From assembly GCA_902806335.1 (NCBI GenBank), contig CADCWG010000156.1:1-64000 (forward strand): DNA of 64,000 nt, written 5' to 3'. Each line of letters begins with the position of its first letter. Position 1 is the stretch's first letter. The position numbers and the translations under genes are program-made. Shown here in pieces: positions 25,925-35,848 of the stretch. Below the pieces are notes generated by a model. The model saw nothing but the letters and a program-made list of their open reading frames with translations. It did not search any database and was not told the DNA's origin. The stretch is from an uncultured Thermomicrobiales bacterium (lineage in GTDB: Bacteria; Chloroflexota; Chloroflexia; Thermomicrobiales; UBA6265).

Positions 25925-27946
25925 ATGGGGGCGAGCGGGGGCCTCCCAGCGGCGCTCGCCGCGCGGCTCTCCGGTTGGGTCCCAGCGATGACGGCGCTGC
26001 GAGCCGCGGATTTCTCGCTTCGCGCGGTACGGCTGGGGACGCGGGGGAGCGCGCTCGCGCTCGCCCAGGCCGACCTCGTCATCGGCCGTTGCGCCGGGAC
26101 CGGCGCGCCGCGTCCGGTGGATCGGGTCGTCGTGAATACCGTCGGCGACGTCGACAAGACGTCGCCGCTGACCGTGATCGGCGGACGGGGCGTCTTCACG
26201 TCCGCCCTCCAGGACGCCCTGGTCGCGGACCGGATCGACGGCGCCGTGCACTCGGCCAAGGACCTGCCTTCCGAGCAGCACACCGCCCTCACCTTCGCCG
26301 CCTTCCTGGCCCGGGAGGACCCGCGCGACGTGCTCGTCTCCCGGCACGGTCTGCCGCTCGCCGCGCTCCCCGCCGACCCGGTGGTGGGCACGTCGTCGCG
26401 TCGCCGGGCGGCGCAGGTGCGGGCGCTCCGCCCGGACGCCCGGATCGTCGAGCTGCGCGGGAACATCGACACCCGGCTGCGAAAGGCGCTCGAGACGGAC
26501 CTCGACGCGATCGTCCTCGCGGCGGCCGGCGTCGGGCGGATGGGCTGGGACCACCTCGTTACCGAGCGGCTGCCGCTGGAGCACTTCGTGCCGTCGCCCG
26601 GGCAGGCGGCGCTGGCGGTCGAGATCCGCGCGGGCGACGCGGCGACGCTCGCGGTGCTCGGTCCGCTCGACGAGCCAGACGTCGCGACGGCGGTGCGCGC
26701 CGAGCGAGCGTTTCTGCGGGCGATCGGCGGCGGCTGCACCACGCCGGTCGGCGCCCACGCCCGGCTGGACGGCGGGCACGTCTCACTTCGGGCGATGCTC
26801 GCCAGCGAGGACGGCGCGCGCGTCGAATGGGTGGACGGCCGCTTCGCCGCCGGGGAGGCGGAGGCCGGGGCGGCGGCACTAGCGCGGCACCTCGTGCGGA
26901 CGGTCGAGCCGGACCATGCCCGACGATCGCGCCGGCCAGGCGGGGTGCCCGCACAGGGTACGGGCGCGAGGGCTCTCGGTGGGGCCGGCGTCCGACCGCC
27001 GTTACATGAAGCGCCAGCGTCTCCCCTCGCTGGCCGGACCGTTCTGGTCACCCGTGCCGCGGAGCAGGCGTCGGGCCTCGCGGCGGCGCTGGCGGCGGCG
27101 GGGGCCGTGCCCGTGGTGGCGCCCGCGATCCAGATCCTGCCGGCCGCCGACCGGGGCCCGCTCGACGGAGCCCTGCACGACCTGGCGGCCGGGCGGTACG
27201 CCTGGGTCGCGTTCACGAGCGCCAACGCCGTGTCCCGCGTCGTCGAGCGGGTGGGCGCGGGACAGGGCGGACCGGGCGTCATCGGCGGCGCGCGTGTCGC
27301 CGCGGTCGGCGGCGCCACGGCCGAGGCGCTCGCCCGGGCGGGGTGGGCGGTGGACCTCGTTTCCGCCACCACGACGGCCGAGGGCCTGGCGGCGGCACTC
27401 GCGCGGCGCGGCGTCGACGGCCAGCGGGTGCTGCTGCCGCAGGGGAACCTGGCGCGGGACGGCCTCGCCGAGGGCCTCCGGGCCGCTGGCGCGACGGTCG
27501 ACGCGGTCGAGGTCTACCGGACCGCGCCGCCGGAGCACCTGCCGCCGGATGCTCGGGACGTGATCCTGCGCGGAGCGGTGGAGGCGGTGACGTTCGCCTC
27601 GCCGTCGGCCGTCCGCAACCTGGCCGCGCTGCTCGGATCGCCGCCCGCCACCCGCCCGGGCACGGGGGGCGTCGCTGCCGGCATTGCGGCTCTAGCGGAC
27701 GCCGTCGTCGTCTGCGTCGGTCCGACCACGGCCGAGGCCGCGCGGGCGGCCGGGCTCGACGTCACCGTGGTCGCGGACGATCCGTCCGACGCGGGCCTCG
27801 TAGCGGCCCTCGTCGCCTACTACTCCGGGCGACCCGGGGACTCGGCACGCGGGGGTGACGCGACCCCACGCGACGGCGGCGACGCCGGGGTGATCGGCGC
27901 GTCGGATCTGGACGACGACGAGACCGGCGTGGGGGCTGGCGCATGA
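25925..27946 (+). CDS. hemCD: Fused hydroxymethylbilane synthase / uroporphyrinogen-III synthase
   Basis: Bifunctional heme enzyme of 673 residues. The HemC part (about 30-345) polymerises four porphobilinogens; it has [37 protein letters not shown] and the dipyrromethane-cofactor cysteine in [10 protein letters not shown] (C271). The HemD part (about 370-640) closes the ring; [25 protein letters not shown] and [11 protein letters not shown] are family marks. A linker of about 30 residues joins them, and a disordered acidic tail ends the protein. The ATG at 25988 is an alternative start. The stop overlaps hemB by four bases. Confidence 0.95.
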   Translation: MGASGGLPAALAARLSGWVPAMTALRAADFSLRAVRLGTRGSALALAQADLVIGRCAGTGAPRPVDRVVVNTVGDVDKTSPLTVIGGRGVFTSALQDALVADRIDGAVHSAKDLPSEQHTALTFAAFLAREDPRDVLVSRHGLPLAALPADPVVGTSSRRRAAQVRALRPDARIVELRGNIDTRLRKALETDLDAIVLAAAGVGRMGWDHLVTERLPLEHFVPSPGQAALAVEIRAGDAATLAVLGPLDEPDVATAVRAERAFLRAIGGGCTTPVGAHARLDGGHVSLRAMLASEDGARVEWVDGRFAAGEAEAGAAALARHLVRTVEPDHARRSRRPGGVPAQGTGARALGGAGVRPPLHEAPASPLAGRTVLVTRAAEQASGLAAALAAAGAVPVVAPAIQILPAADRGPLDGALHDLAAGRYAWVAFTSANAVSRVVERVGAGQGGPGVIGGARVAAVGGATAEALARAGWAVDLVSATTTAEGLAAALARRGVDGQRVLLPQGNLARDGLAEGLRAAGATVDAVEVYRTAPPEHLPPDARDVILRGAVEAVTFASPSAVRNLAALLGSPPATRPGTGGVAAGIAALADAVVVCVGPTTAEAARAAGLDVTVVADDPSDAGLVAALVAYYSGRPGDSARGGDATPRDGGDAGVIGASDLDDDETGVGAGA

Positions 27947-29025
27947 GCGACGCGACGCTGAGCGACGGGCACGATGGCCGCCGTGGGGACCCGGAGCTCC
28001 CGCCTTTCCGGCGGACCCGGCGCCTGCGGCGAACGGCGGCCGTGCGGCGGCTGGTGCGCGAGACGGCCCTTGCGGCCGACGACTTTATCTACCCGCTGTT
28101 CGTCGCCGAGGGGCACGGCGTCCGGCGCGAGATCGGCTCGATGCCGGGCCAGTTCCAGCTCTCGGCGGATCAGCTGCCGGCGGAGCTGGATGAGCTGGCC
28201 GAGCTGGGCATCGGCGCGGTCCTGCTCTTCGGGCTGCCGGACGAGAAGGACCCGCTCGGCGGCCAGGCCCACGTTCCCGATGGCGTCGTGCAAAACGCGG
28301 TACGGGTCATCAAGCGCCACGACCCAGGGATGCTTGTCGTCACCGACGTCTGCGCCTGTGAGTACACCGACCACGGCCACTGCGGGATTCTCGTCGGCGG
28401 CGAGGTCGACAACGACGCCACGCTCGGGCTGCTGGCGCGGACCGCGGTCAGCCATGCCGACGCGGGGGCCGACATCGTCGCCCCGTCGGACATGATGGAC
28501 GGCCGGGTCGCCGCGATCCGGGCGGCCCTCGACGCCGCCGGTCACCTCCAGACCCCGATCATGGCCTATGCGGCCAAGTACGCCTCCGCCTTCTACGGGC
28601 CGTTCCGGGACGCCGCCGGGAGCGCGCCGGCGTTCGGCGATCGCCGGTCGCACCAGATGGACCCCGGGAACGCGCGTGAAGCGCTCGTCGAGATCGCGAT
28701 CGACCTGGACGAGGGGGCGGACCTGGTGATCGTCAAGCCGGCCCTGGCCTACCTCGACGTGATCCGGCAGGCGCGTGACCGCTTCGACGTGCCGCTGGTG
28801 GCCTACAACGTCTCGGGCGAGTACGCGATGGTCAAGGCGGCCGACCGCCTGGGCTGGGTCGATGGGCGGCGGGTCGCGATGGAGACGCTGCTCTCGATCA
28901 AGCGGGCGGGAGCGGGGCGGATCATCACCTATCACGCGAAGGAGGCTGCCCGCTGGCTGCGGGAGGACGCCGCCGCGGTGGCGTCCTCCCGGCCGGTTCT
29001 GGCCGGGGAGGGGAGCCGACCGTGA
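27943..29025 (+). CDS. hemB: Porphobilinogen synthase (delta-aminolevulinate dehydratase)
   Basis: Condenses two 5-aminolevulinates to porphobilinogen. Length 360. The zinc-binding cysteine region [14 protein letters not shown], the substrate/Schiff-base lysines in [16 protein letters not shown] and [11 protein letters not shown], and [13 protein letters not shown] are all present, so this is a zinc-type enzyme. Overlaps hemCD (ATGA) and the cupin gene (GTGA), showing tight coupling. Confidence 0.97.
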   Translation: MSDATLSDGHDGRRGDPELPPFRRTRRLRRTAAVRRLVRETALAADDFIYPLFVAEGHGVRREIGSMPGQFQLSADQLPAELDELAELGIGAVLLFGLPDEKDPLGGQAHVPDGVVQNAVRVIKRHDPGMLVVTDVCACEYTDHGHCGILVGGEVDNDATLGLLARTAVSHADAGADIVAPSDMMDGRVAAIRAALDAAGHLQTPIMAYAAKYASAFYGPFRDAAGSAPAFGDRRSHQMDPGNAREALVEIAIDLDEGADLVIVKPALAYLDVIRQARDRFDVPLVAYNVSGEYAMVKAADRLGWVDGRRVAMETLLSIKRAGAGRIITYHAKEAARWLREDAAAVASSRPVLAGEGSRP

Positions 29026-29387
29026 TCACCGTGACGACGCTGGACGCGGAGTTCACGCGGCTGGCCAAGTTCTGGTCGTCCAGCGTGGTCGGGCGGGCGA
29101 ACGACCAGTACATCAAGGTCGCCAAGCTCCGCGGCGAGTTCGTCTGGCACGCTCACGCCGACGAGGACGAACTCTTCCACGTGGTGCGGGGCCGGCTGGT
29201 GATTCGGTTTGAGGACGGCGAGGTCACGCTCAACCCGGGTGACGTCTGCGTCGTTCCGAAGGGCAAACGCCACCTCCCGGTGGCCGACGAGGAGTGCTGG
29301 GTCGTCCTGGTCGAACCGGTGACGACGGCGCACACGGGCGACGTCGTGGATCCCAGGACGAGGTCGATCGAGGAGCAGCTGGCGTAG
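29022..29387 (+). CDS. Single-domain cupin inside the heme operon
   Basis: Protein of 121 residues with both cupin motifs: [16 protein letters not shown] (two His and a Glu) and [14 protein letters not shown] (third His), so it can bind a metal. Starts with GTG inside the hemB stop. Related sequences are generic cupins of unknown substrate. Position between hemB and hemQ suggests a role in tetrapyrrole metabolism, for example iron or porphyrin handling; this is inference from order only. Confidence 0.88.
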   Translation: MITVTTLDAEFTRLAKFWSSSVVGRANDQYIKVAKLRGEFVWHAHADEDELFHVVRGRLVIRFEDGEVTLNPGDVCVVPKGKRHLPVADEECWVVLVEPVTTAHTGDVVDPRTRSIEEQLA

Positions 29388-29428
29388 CCACGTCGCCCAC
29401 GTCGCGGCGAGGAAAGGAACAGGCGGAG

Positions 29429-30154
29429 ATGGAGACGCAGCCCGGTCGGCGGCAGTACGTCAAGTTCACCTTCTTCAAGGTCGCGCCGGAGTGGCGGCGG
29501 CTCGATGTCGGCACCCGCGACCGCCAGAAGGCCGAGTTCGCCGAGGTCGTGGAGACCTGGCGCGAGCGGAACCTGGTCCGGACCTACTCGACGATCGGCA
29601 CCCGGGGTGACACCGACTTCCTGGTCTGGCAGGTCAGTTACGAGCTCGACGACATCCAGCGGATGCAGGGCGAGTTGCTCGGCACCGAACTCGCCGGGTG
29701 GCTGTCCACCCCGTACAGCTACCTCTCGATGACCAAGCACTCGGTCTACGTCGAGAAGTACTCGGGGCCGGGGCGCGACAAGTTCACCCGCCTCAGCCTG
29801 GCGCCCGGCGACCACAAGTACCTCTTCGTCTACCCGCTCACCAAGACCCGGGAGTGGTACGGCCTCGACAGGGCCGACCGCCAAGAAGCCATGAACCAGC
29901 ACATGGCGATCGGCCACACCTACTCGTCGGTGAAGCTGAACACGACCTACTCCTTTGGCCTCGACGACCAGGAGTTCGTGCTCGCGTTCGAGACCGACGA
30001 GCCGGGCGACTTCCTCGACCTCGTCCAGGAGCTGCGGCCGTCGATGTCGAGCGCGTACACGCTGACGGACGTGCCGATCTTCACCTGCGTGGCGACCACG
30101 ACCGCCGGGATGCTCGACGTTCTGGCGCTCAGCCGCACGGCGGTGCCGGCCTAA
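29429..30154 (+). CDS. hemQ: Coproheme decarboxylase HemQ (chlorite-dismutase family)
   Basis: Converts coproheme III to heme b using peroxide, the last step of the coproporphyrin-dependent pathway. 241 residues. Family marks are WQVSYELDDIQ, VYPLTKTREWYGLDRADR, the AMNQHMAIGHTYSS stretch in which family members carry the heme-ligating histidine, and YSFGLDDQEFVLAFETDEP. The chlorite-dismutase distal arginine is not obvious, which favours HemQ. The ATG follows GGCGGAG. Its presence implies that coproporphyrin ferrochelatase and oxidase are elsewhere in the genome. Confidence 0.95.
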   Translation: METQPGRRQYVKFTFFKVAPEWRRLDVGTRDRQKAEFAEVVETWRERNLVRTYSTIGTRGDTDFLVWQVSYELDDIQRMQGELLGTELAGWLSTPYSYLSMTKHSVYVEKYSGPGRDKFTRLSLAPGDHKYLFVYPLTKTREWYGLDRADRQEAMNQHMAIGHTYSSVKLNTTYSFGLDDQEFVLAFETDEPGDFLDLVQELRPSMSSAYTLTDVPIFTCVATTTAGMLDVLALSRTAVPA

Positions 30155-30250
30155 GCCCGCGCGGGGCACGGCGGGCCGCGGCCAGCCGACACCGACGCCG
30201 GGGAGGCGACCCCGCGCTACCGGACCGGGACACCGAAGGGACACACGGCC

Positions 30251-31393
30251 ATGAGCACCGTCGCACCCGTAGACGCGGACGCCGCCGCCGTCCCGCAGCC
30301 CCCGGTTGTCCCGGGGCTGACGATGACCGGCCGCGCGCGGATGATCGCGGCGGCGCGACGGGAGGCGGTCGATGCCACGCCCGTCTGGTTCATGCGGCAG
30401 GCGGGTCGCTGCCTGCCGGAGTACAGGGCGCTGCGGCGGCGGCACGACTTCCTGACCGTCGCCAGGACGCCGGAGCTGGCGGCGGAGGCCACGCTGATGC
30501 CCGTCGACCGCTTCGGGGTCGACGGGGCGGTCCTCTTCGCGGACATCATGCTCCCGCTCGACGGGATGGGCGTCCCCTTCCGGATCGAGCCGAGCGTGGG
30601 ACCCGTGATCGACGCGCCGCTGCGGACGGCGGCCGACGTCGACGCGCTGACGGTGGCCGACGCCGAGGAGGCCACCGGGTACGTGATGGACGCCCTGCGA
30701 CTGCTGAAGGGCGAGCTCGGGGAGCGGGCGGCGCTGCTGGGGTTCTCGGGGGCGCCGTTCACCCTCGCTTGCTACCTCGTCGAGGGGCGGTCGTCGCGGG
30801 AGTATCCGAAGGCCAAGGCGCTGATGTACGGGCAGCCGGAGGTCTGGCACCGGCTGATGGCGACCCTGGCCGAGGTCGTCACCCGCTACCTGCGGGCTCA
30901 GATCGCGGCCGGCGCCGACGCCGTCCAGCTCTTCGATTCCTGGCTCGGTCTGCTCGGGCCGCGGGAGTACGCCGCCTACGTCGCCCCCTACACCGCGCGG
31001 ATCTTTGAGAGCCTGCGCGGGTCGGCGCCCACGATCCACTTCAGCACGGGCACGGTCTCGCTCCTCGACCAGATCGCCGCGACGGGACCGGACGTCGTCA
31101 GCGTCGACTGGCGGCTGCCGCTCGACGCGGCGTGGGCGCGCATCGATCCCGACGCCCGCGGGATCCAGGGGAACCTCGACTCGTCCCTGGTGCTCGCGCC
31201 CTGGGACGCGGTCGAGGCAGGGGCGCGCGACGTGCTGGAGCGGGCCGGCGGCCGCCCGGGCCACATCTTCAACCTCGGCCATGGGATCCTCCCTGAGACG
31301 CCGCCCGAGACCCTCACTCGGCTCGTCGCGCTGGTCCACGAGGCGTCCCGTCGCGAGACGTCTGGGGTCGATTCTGGCGTCAGGATGGCGTGA
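30251..31393 (+). CDS. hemE: Uroporphyrinogen decarboxylase
   Basis: Decarboxylates uroporphyrinogen III to coproporphyrinogen III, the substrate line feeding HemQ. 380 residues, with about 25 low-complexity residues first. Signatures: VWFMRQAGRCLPEYR, the catalytic Asp in LFADIMLPLDGMG, FTLACYLVEG, FDSWLGLL and NLGHGILPETP. It follows hemQ by about 95 bases and is probably in the same operon. Confidence 0.97.
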   Translation: MSTVAPVDADAAAVPQPPVVPGLTMTGRARMIAAARREAVDATPVWFMRQAGRCLPEYRALRRRHDFLTVARTPELAAEATLMPVDRFGVDGAVLFADIMLPLDGMGVPFRIEPSVGPVIDAPLRTAADVDALTVADAEEATGYVMDALRLLKGELGERAALLGFSGAPFTLACYLVEGRSSREYPKAKALMYGQPEVWHRLMATLAEVVTRYLRAQIAAGADAVQLFDSWLGLLGPREYAAYVAPYTARIFESLRGSAPTIHFSTGTVSLLDQIAATGPDVVSVDWRLPLDAAWARIDPDARGIQGNLDSSLVLAPWDAVEAGARDVLERAGGRPGHIFNLGHGILPETPPETLTRLVALVHEASRRETSGVDSGVRMA

Positions 31394-31481
31394 TCCGGTC
31401 CTGGCACGGTCCCTGCCAATAGCGGTGCTGAGCGGGGGCGAGGTTGCTGTCGCTCGGTACCCCACAATGGAGGAACATCCC

Positions 31482-32048
31482 ATGGACTCGATGCTCAGCG
31501 GCCTCTTCGGCGGCCAGGACGACGACGACGACGACCGTCGGCGATCCCGCGCCCAGGACTTCGTCAGCCGGTACGAGCAGGGTTCCCCCTACGAGGGGTT
31601 CTCCGACCAGGAGGCCATCCACAACTACCAGCAGGTAGCAGGCAGGATGTCGCCGCAGGATTTTGAAGAGTCGGCCGCCGAGGCGTTCCAGCGGATGGAT
31701 CCGCAGGAGCGGATGCAGTACGCCCAGATGATGCAGCAGCAGGGCGGGATGCAGTTCAGCGGTGGGCAGATGGACGACCCGCGTCAGTTGGCACGGATGA
31801 CCTCCCAGTTCCACCAGCAGAGCCCTGACGGCCTCACCGGCCTCTTCGGTGGCGGCGGTGGCGGGGGCGGACTCGGCGCGATGCTCGGCGGCGGCGGCGG
31901 TGGGGCGATGGGCTCCCTGCTCGGCGGCGCGATGGGCGGCGGCAACCGGGGCGGCGGCGGGGGCGACATGCTCAACAACCCGCTCGCGAAGGCCGCGCTC
32001 GGCGGCATCGCCGCGATGGCGATGAAGCGGATGATGGGCGGCCGCTAG
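31482..32048 (+). CDS. Glycine/glutamine/methionine-rich protein of unknown function
   Basis: 188 residues. It opens MDSMLSGLFGGQ followed by six aspartates, then a helical segment (FSDQEAIHNYQQVAGRMSPQDFEESAAEAFQRM in type), a Gln/Met-rich stretch and a long Gly-rich C-terminal half with runs of up to eight glycines, ending AMKRMMGGR. No catalytic motif. The chosen ATG has GGAGGAACATCCC before it; an in-frame ATG 15 bases earlier overlaps this ribosome site. It is the last gene before a terminator. Confidence 0.78.
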   Translation: MDSMLSGLFGGQDDDDDDRRRSRAQDFVSRYEQGSPYEGFSDQEAIHNYQQVAGRMSPQDFEESAAEAFQRMDPQERMQYAQMMQQQGGMQFSGGQMDDPRQLARMTSQFHQQSPDGLTGLFGGGGGGGGLGAMLGGGGGGAMGSLLGGAMGGGNRGGGGGDMLNNPLAKAALGGIAAMAMKRMMGGR

Positions 32049-32080
32049 CCGGTCGACAGTCTGAATCGGCCGGTCCTGGG

Positions 32081-32115
32081 CGAGGCCCGCGCTCCCTCTG
32101 GGGAGGCGGGCCTCG
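32081..32115 (+). terminator. Terminator after the hem cluster
   Basis: CGAGGCCCGC (32081-32090) pairs with GCGGGCCTCG (32106-32115) around a 15-base loop, 33 bases after the glycine-rich gene. Confidence 0.7.
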
Positions 32116-32576
32116 TCGCGTCCGACGAGCCCTCTGTGGCTCCCAGGAGTGATGCCGCCGACACCGCAAGGTTCCCCTGGCGGATTCCGGTTCCGCTGGT
32201 GGAGACTCGTTGGCTCCCGACTGGTGTCATCTCGTGCCGCATCCGGACGTTCGTGGTGGTATCGGACGCACGGCGACGGCCGAGCCTGCCCGGAGCGAGC
32301 CCCTGGCTGAGGCACGATGCGGGTCGATGCTTCCGGTGATCAACCGGATCGCGACGTGATGTCGTCGGGAGAGATCCGCACGGAACGGGGAGACGGGCGG
32401 GCGAGTCCGGCCTCGAGGTCTCGCGGCCCGGTTGCGCCTCGCCGCCCGCGTGTCCCCGCGGGCGGGGGACGGTGACAGCATCGACGCGCGGTCCGGCGAG
32501 TGACATCTCACACCAGGGCCCCCTTCGGATGCAGGGGGCCCGGGCGTTCGGTCCGGCGGTGGTGGAGGTCGTGGTG
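32116..32576. other. Intergenic region between convergent genes
   Basis: About 460 bases after the hem-cluster terminator and before the marR stop. I see no gene or strong element beyond that terminator. Confidence 0.4.
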
Positions 32577-33089
32577 TCAACCCGGCGTGGGCAAGTCCCC
32601 ATCCCCGGGAGGGCGGGGCTCCTGGCGCAGCTTGGTCGTCTCGTCGATGGTCAGCGCGTTGGCGCGGGTGATGAAGTCGGCCAGGAGCGCGAGTTCCTCG
32701 TCGCGGTACTCGGCGCAGAGGGCGACCATCGCTCGCGCCATCGAGGCGAACAGCGGCGCGATCGCCTGCTCGCCCGCCTGCCCGTCGGCCCGGATATAGA
32801 CGCGACGCCGGTCGACCGGATCCCGCTCCCGCCGCGCGAATCCCGCCCGCTCGAGCCGGTCGACCATCCCGGTGATGGCGCCGGTGGTCAGCCCCGTCGC
32901 CTCGGCCAGCGTCCCGGCGGTGACCGGACCAGTGCGGTGCAGCAGCTCGAGCGCCTCAAGGTCCGCCGGGTTGATCCCGAGTCGGCTCGCCACGGCCTGG
33001 CTCAGCATCACGGACGCGGTGCTGCTCTGGCGAAGACCGTCCATCAGCGCCGCGACGACTTCCGCCCGATTTCGTTCGCCCCTTGACAC
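32577..33089 (-). CDS. MarR family transcriptional regulator
   Basis: Winged-helix dimeric repressor of 170 residues. The DNA-binding region runs about 45-115 (LEALELLHRTGPVTAGTLAEATGLTTGAITGMVDRLERAG, then the wing RERDPVDRRRVY). Start is GTG with GGAGG before it. It is divergent from an MMPL exporter and has a perfect palindrome in the shared promoter region, so it most likely represses itself and the exporter until a ligand binds. Confidence 0.93.
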   Translation of the reverse strand: MSRGERNRAEVVAALMDGLRQSSTASVMLSQAVASRLGINPADLEALELLHRTGPVTAGTLAEATGLTTGAITGMVDRLERAGFARRERDPVDRRRVYIRADGQAGEQAIAPLFASMARAMVALCAEYRDEELALLADFITRANALTIDETTKLRQEPRPPGDGDLPTPG

Positions 33090-33146
33090 CCGCCTCCACC
33101 TCGCTTAGCATGTCATCATCTTAGCGTCTAAGATAATCGTGAGCAA
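33083..33146. promoter_or_regulatory. Divergent marR / mmpL promoters with MarR operator
   Basis: Plus strand: TTGACA (33083-33088), 17 bases, TAGCAT (33106-33111), toward the MMPL gene. Minus strand: TTGCTC (33141-33146), 17 bases, TAAGAT (33118-33123), toward marR. A perfect palindrome ATCTTAG-CGT-CTAAGAT (33118-33134) covers the marR -10 and the start point of the MMPL promoter, so one bound MarR dimer could shut both. Confidence 0.75.
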
Positions 33147-33511
33147 AGATGACGATGCGCTGAACGAGTATAGCGCCTGGCCAGGATGCGCTGTGACGCG
33201 GGGATCGCATGGGTCGTGGAGGGCAGGGGGCCGTCGGTAGATGGTCTGGTGGAGGTAGGCGAGGCCCTGTGCTGGGCCCGTTCGGCCCGGCCCGGCTCCG
33301 CCGTCAACGCGCCGTGAGCAACGGCCCGCAAGGGGGCGATCCCATAGCACCGTGATGGCGCCGGACAGCCGGAGCGTCGCCGATGCGACCGGCGCGCGCC
33401 GCGTGGGGTCAAGAGTTGCCGACGACCGAGCCGATGCCGCGCGCGACCGGGACGGGTGTCGCCCCGACGACTGGACCGACAAGTACGCTCTGAACCGGAG
33501 GTCGCCGCCCG

Positions 33512-35848
33512 ATGCTCTCCACGCTGACCGACTTCGCCTCCTCGCGGCGCGGCAAGTGGATCGTGATCGCCGTCTGGTTCCTGGTCGCGGCGGTGATCGT
33601 GCCGCTCGCGCCGCAGCTGGCCGAGGTCGTCGAGAACGAGCAGACGAGCTTTCTGCCCGAGGACGCGGAGTCGACCCGGGCGGTCGAGCTGGTCCAGCAG
33701 CGGTTCCCGAGCAGCACCACGCCGGCGATCGTCGTCTTCCGCAACCCCAACGGCCTGACCGACGCCGACCTCGCCGAGGAGCGGCGGATCGCCGCCGCCG
33801 TCACCGACCCCGAGGCACCGGAGAACATCGAGAGCGTTGTCTCCGTCTCGACCCAGCCCCAGGCCCGCGGGTCGCTCGTCTCCCCCGACGGGACGACGAT
33901 GACGATGCTGGTCAACATCAGCGGCGAGGCCGCCGAGGAGCCGTACCTCGAGACGGTGGACTTCGTCCGGGAGCAGGCCAACGACACCGAGGCGCTGGCG
34001 GTCAAGGTTAGCGGCCCGGGCGGTCTGCTCAAGGACCTGATCGCCGTCTTCGAGCAGATCGACGGCTTCCTGATCCTGGTCACCGCGGCGCTGGTGCTGG
34101 TGCTGCTGGTGGTGATCTACCGCTCGCCGGTGGTCGCGCTGGTGCCGCTGGTCTCGGTCGGGTGGGTCTTCGCGCTGGCCGGTGCGCTCGGGGCACTCGG
34201 CGCGGAGCGGTTCGGTCTGCCGGTCAACGGGCAGTCGCAGGGCATCATGACGGTGCTGCTCTTCGGCGCCGGCACGGACTACTGCCTCTTCGTCTCCTCG
34301 CGGTTCCGCGAGGAACTGGTCCACACCGAGGACAAGCACGAGGCGATGCGCCGGGCGATGCGCGGCGTGGGCGAGGCGATCGCGTCCTCCGCGGGCACCG
34401 TGCTGGTCGCCACGCTGGCGCTCCTCTTTGCCACCCTCCGCTCCAACCAGAGCCTCGGACCGCTGCTCGCGGTCGCGATCGCGACCATGCTCGTCGCCGC
34501 GCTGACGCTGGTCCCGGCGCTCCTGACCGTGCTCGGGCGCAACGCCTTCTGGCCGCTCCGGCCGAAGTACGACCCGGCGCGTGTCGCGGTCGCGGCCGAC
34601 GACGAGGCGCACGGCGTCTGGTCGTGGGTGGCGACCCAGGTCGGCCGGCGGCCGGTGGCGTTCCTGGCGACGACGGCGGCGGTCTTCGTCGCGCTCTCGT
34701 TCGGAACCCTCCGGCTCGAGCAGACCTTCGACAGCATCACCGCGCTGCCGGCGGGGACGGAGTCGCGCGAGGGGTTCGAGTTGCTGCGGACGTCGTTCCC
34801 GGCAGGAGAGCTCGCGCCGACCGAGGCGTACCTCGCGCTCCCAGCCGGCGGCCAGGTGCTGGACCCGGCGACGCTGAGCCAGGTCGACCAGTTGAGCCAG
34901 CGGCTCGCCACGTACCCGGGCGTCGCGGCGGTGTCGGGTCCGAGCCGACCGTTCGGCGTCGCGGCGCCGGTCGGCCCGGCGGAGGTGCTGGCCGCCGCGC
35001 AGGCGGTCGGCGCGGGCGCCGCCGGTCCCGAGCAGCAGGCGCTGTTTGGGCAGGCGACGCGCGCCGTCTCGCCCGACGGTGGTGTCGCCCGGATCACGGT
35101 CAGCCTGACCGAGAACCCGTACAGCCTCGCGGCGCTGGACGAGATCGAGGGGCTGCGGGCGTTCGCCCGCCAGAGTGCCGCCGAGGCTGGCCTGGGCACC
35201 GCGGAGGTCCTGATCGGGGGCGACACCGCGACCGCCCACGACACCCAGGTCGCCAACGACCGCGACATCCGGGTGGTGCTGCCGATCATCCTGCTGGCGA
35301 TCGGGGTGATCCTCGGGCTGCTGCTCCGCTCCCTCGTCGCGCCGATCTACCTGCTCGCGACGATCGTGCTCTCGTACGCCGCCACCCTAGGCCTCTCGAC
35401 GCTGGTCTTTCAAGACCTCCTCGGCCAGGACGGGGTCGGGGCCGGCGTGCCGTTCTTTCTGTTCGTCTTCCTGGTGGCGCTGGGGGTCGACTACAACATC
35501 TTCCTGATGGCCAGGATCCGGGAGGAGACCCGCCACCACGGCCTGCGGTCGGGGACCCGGCGGGCCCTCGGCCGGACCGGCGGCGTGATCACCTCGGCGG
35601 GGATCATCCTCGCCGGGACCTTCGGCGCACTGATGACGCTGCCGCTCCAGGACCTCTTCCAGACGGGCTTCAGCGTCGCCGTCGGCGTGCTGATCGACAC
35701 CTTCATCGTCCGCTCTCTGATGGTCCCGGCGATCGTGCTGCTGCTCGGCCGCTGGAACTGGTGGCCGAGCCGGGACCTGGCCGCTGCACCCGGCCTGGGG
35801 ACCGCCGCGTCTCGGGCGGGGGATCTGGCGCCGGGCCGCGGCGACTGA
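33512..35848 (+). CDS. MMPL-family (RND superfamily) exporter
   Basis: Proton-driven membrane exporter of 778 residues built of two repeats, each with one helix, a large external loop and five more helices. Both proton-relay Asp-Tyr pairs are present: GAGTDYCLFVSSRFREEL (about 250-268) and LGVDYNIFLMARIREE (about 656-672). Relatives move lipids, siderophores or drugs; here the MarR control suggests a xenobiotic or lipid export role. The ATG has GGAGG nine or ten bases upstream. Predicted leader is about 390 bases long. Confidence 0.93.
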   Translation: MLSTLTDFASSRRGKWIVIAVWFLVAAVIVPLAPQLAEVVENEQTSFLPEDAESTRAVELVQQRFPSSTTPAIVVFRNPNGLTDADLAEERRIAAAVTDPEAPENIESVVSVSTQPQARGSLVSPDGTTMTMLVNISGEAAEEPYLETVDFVREQANDTEALAVKVSGPGGLLKDLIAVFEQIDGFLILVTAALVLVLLVVIYRSPVVALVPLVSVGWVFALAGALGALGAERFGLPVNGQSQGIMTVLLFGAGTDYCLFVSSRFREELVHTEDKHEAMRRAMRGVGEAIASSAGTVLVATLALLFATLRSNQSLGPLLAVAIATMLVAALTLVPALLTVLGRNAFWPLRPKYDPARVAVAADDEAHGVWSWVATQVGRRPVAFLATTAAVFVALSFGTLRLEQTFDSITALPAGTESREGFELLRTSFPAGELAPTEAYLALPAGGQVLDPATLSQVDQLSQRLATYPGVAAVSGPSRPFGVAAPVGPAEVLAAAQAVGAGAAGPEQQALFGQATRAVSPDGGVARITVSLTENPYSLAALDEIEGLRAFARQSAAEAGLGTAEVLIGGDTATAHDTQVANDRDIRVVLPIILLAIGVILGLLLRSLVAPIYLLATIVLSYAATLGLSTLVFQDLLGQDGVGAGVPFFLFVFLVALGVDYNIFLMARIREETRHHGLRSGTRRALGRTGGVITSAGIILAGTFGALMTLPLQDLFQTGFSVAVGVLIDTFIVRSLMVPAIVLLLGRWNWWPSRDLAAAPGLGTAASRAGDLAPGRGD

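Noticed and set aside
29153-31483. 776-codon minus-strand frame across hemQ and hemE
   Set aside because: Covers two certain heme genes on the other strand; no independent signal.
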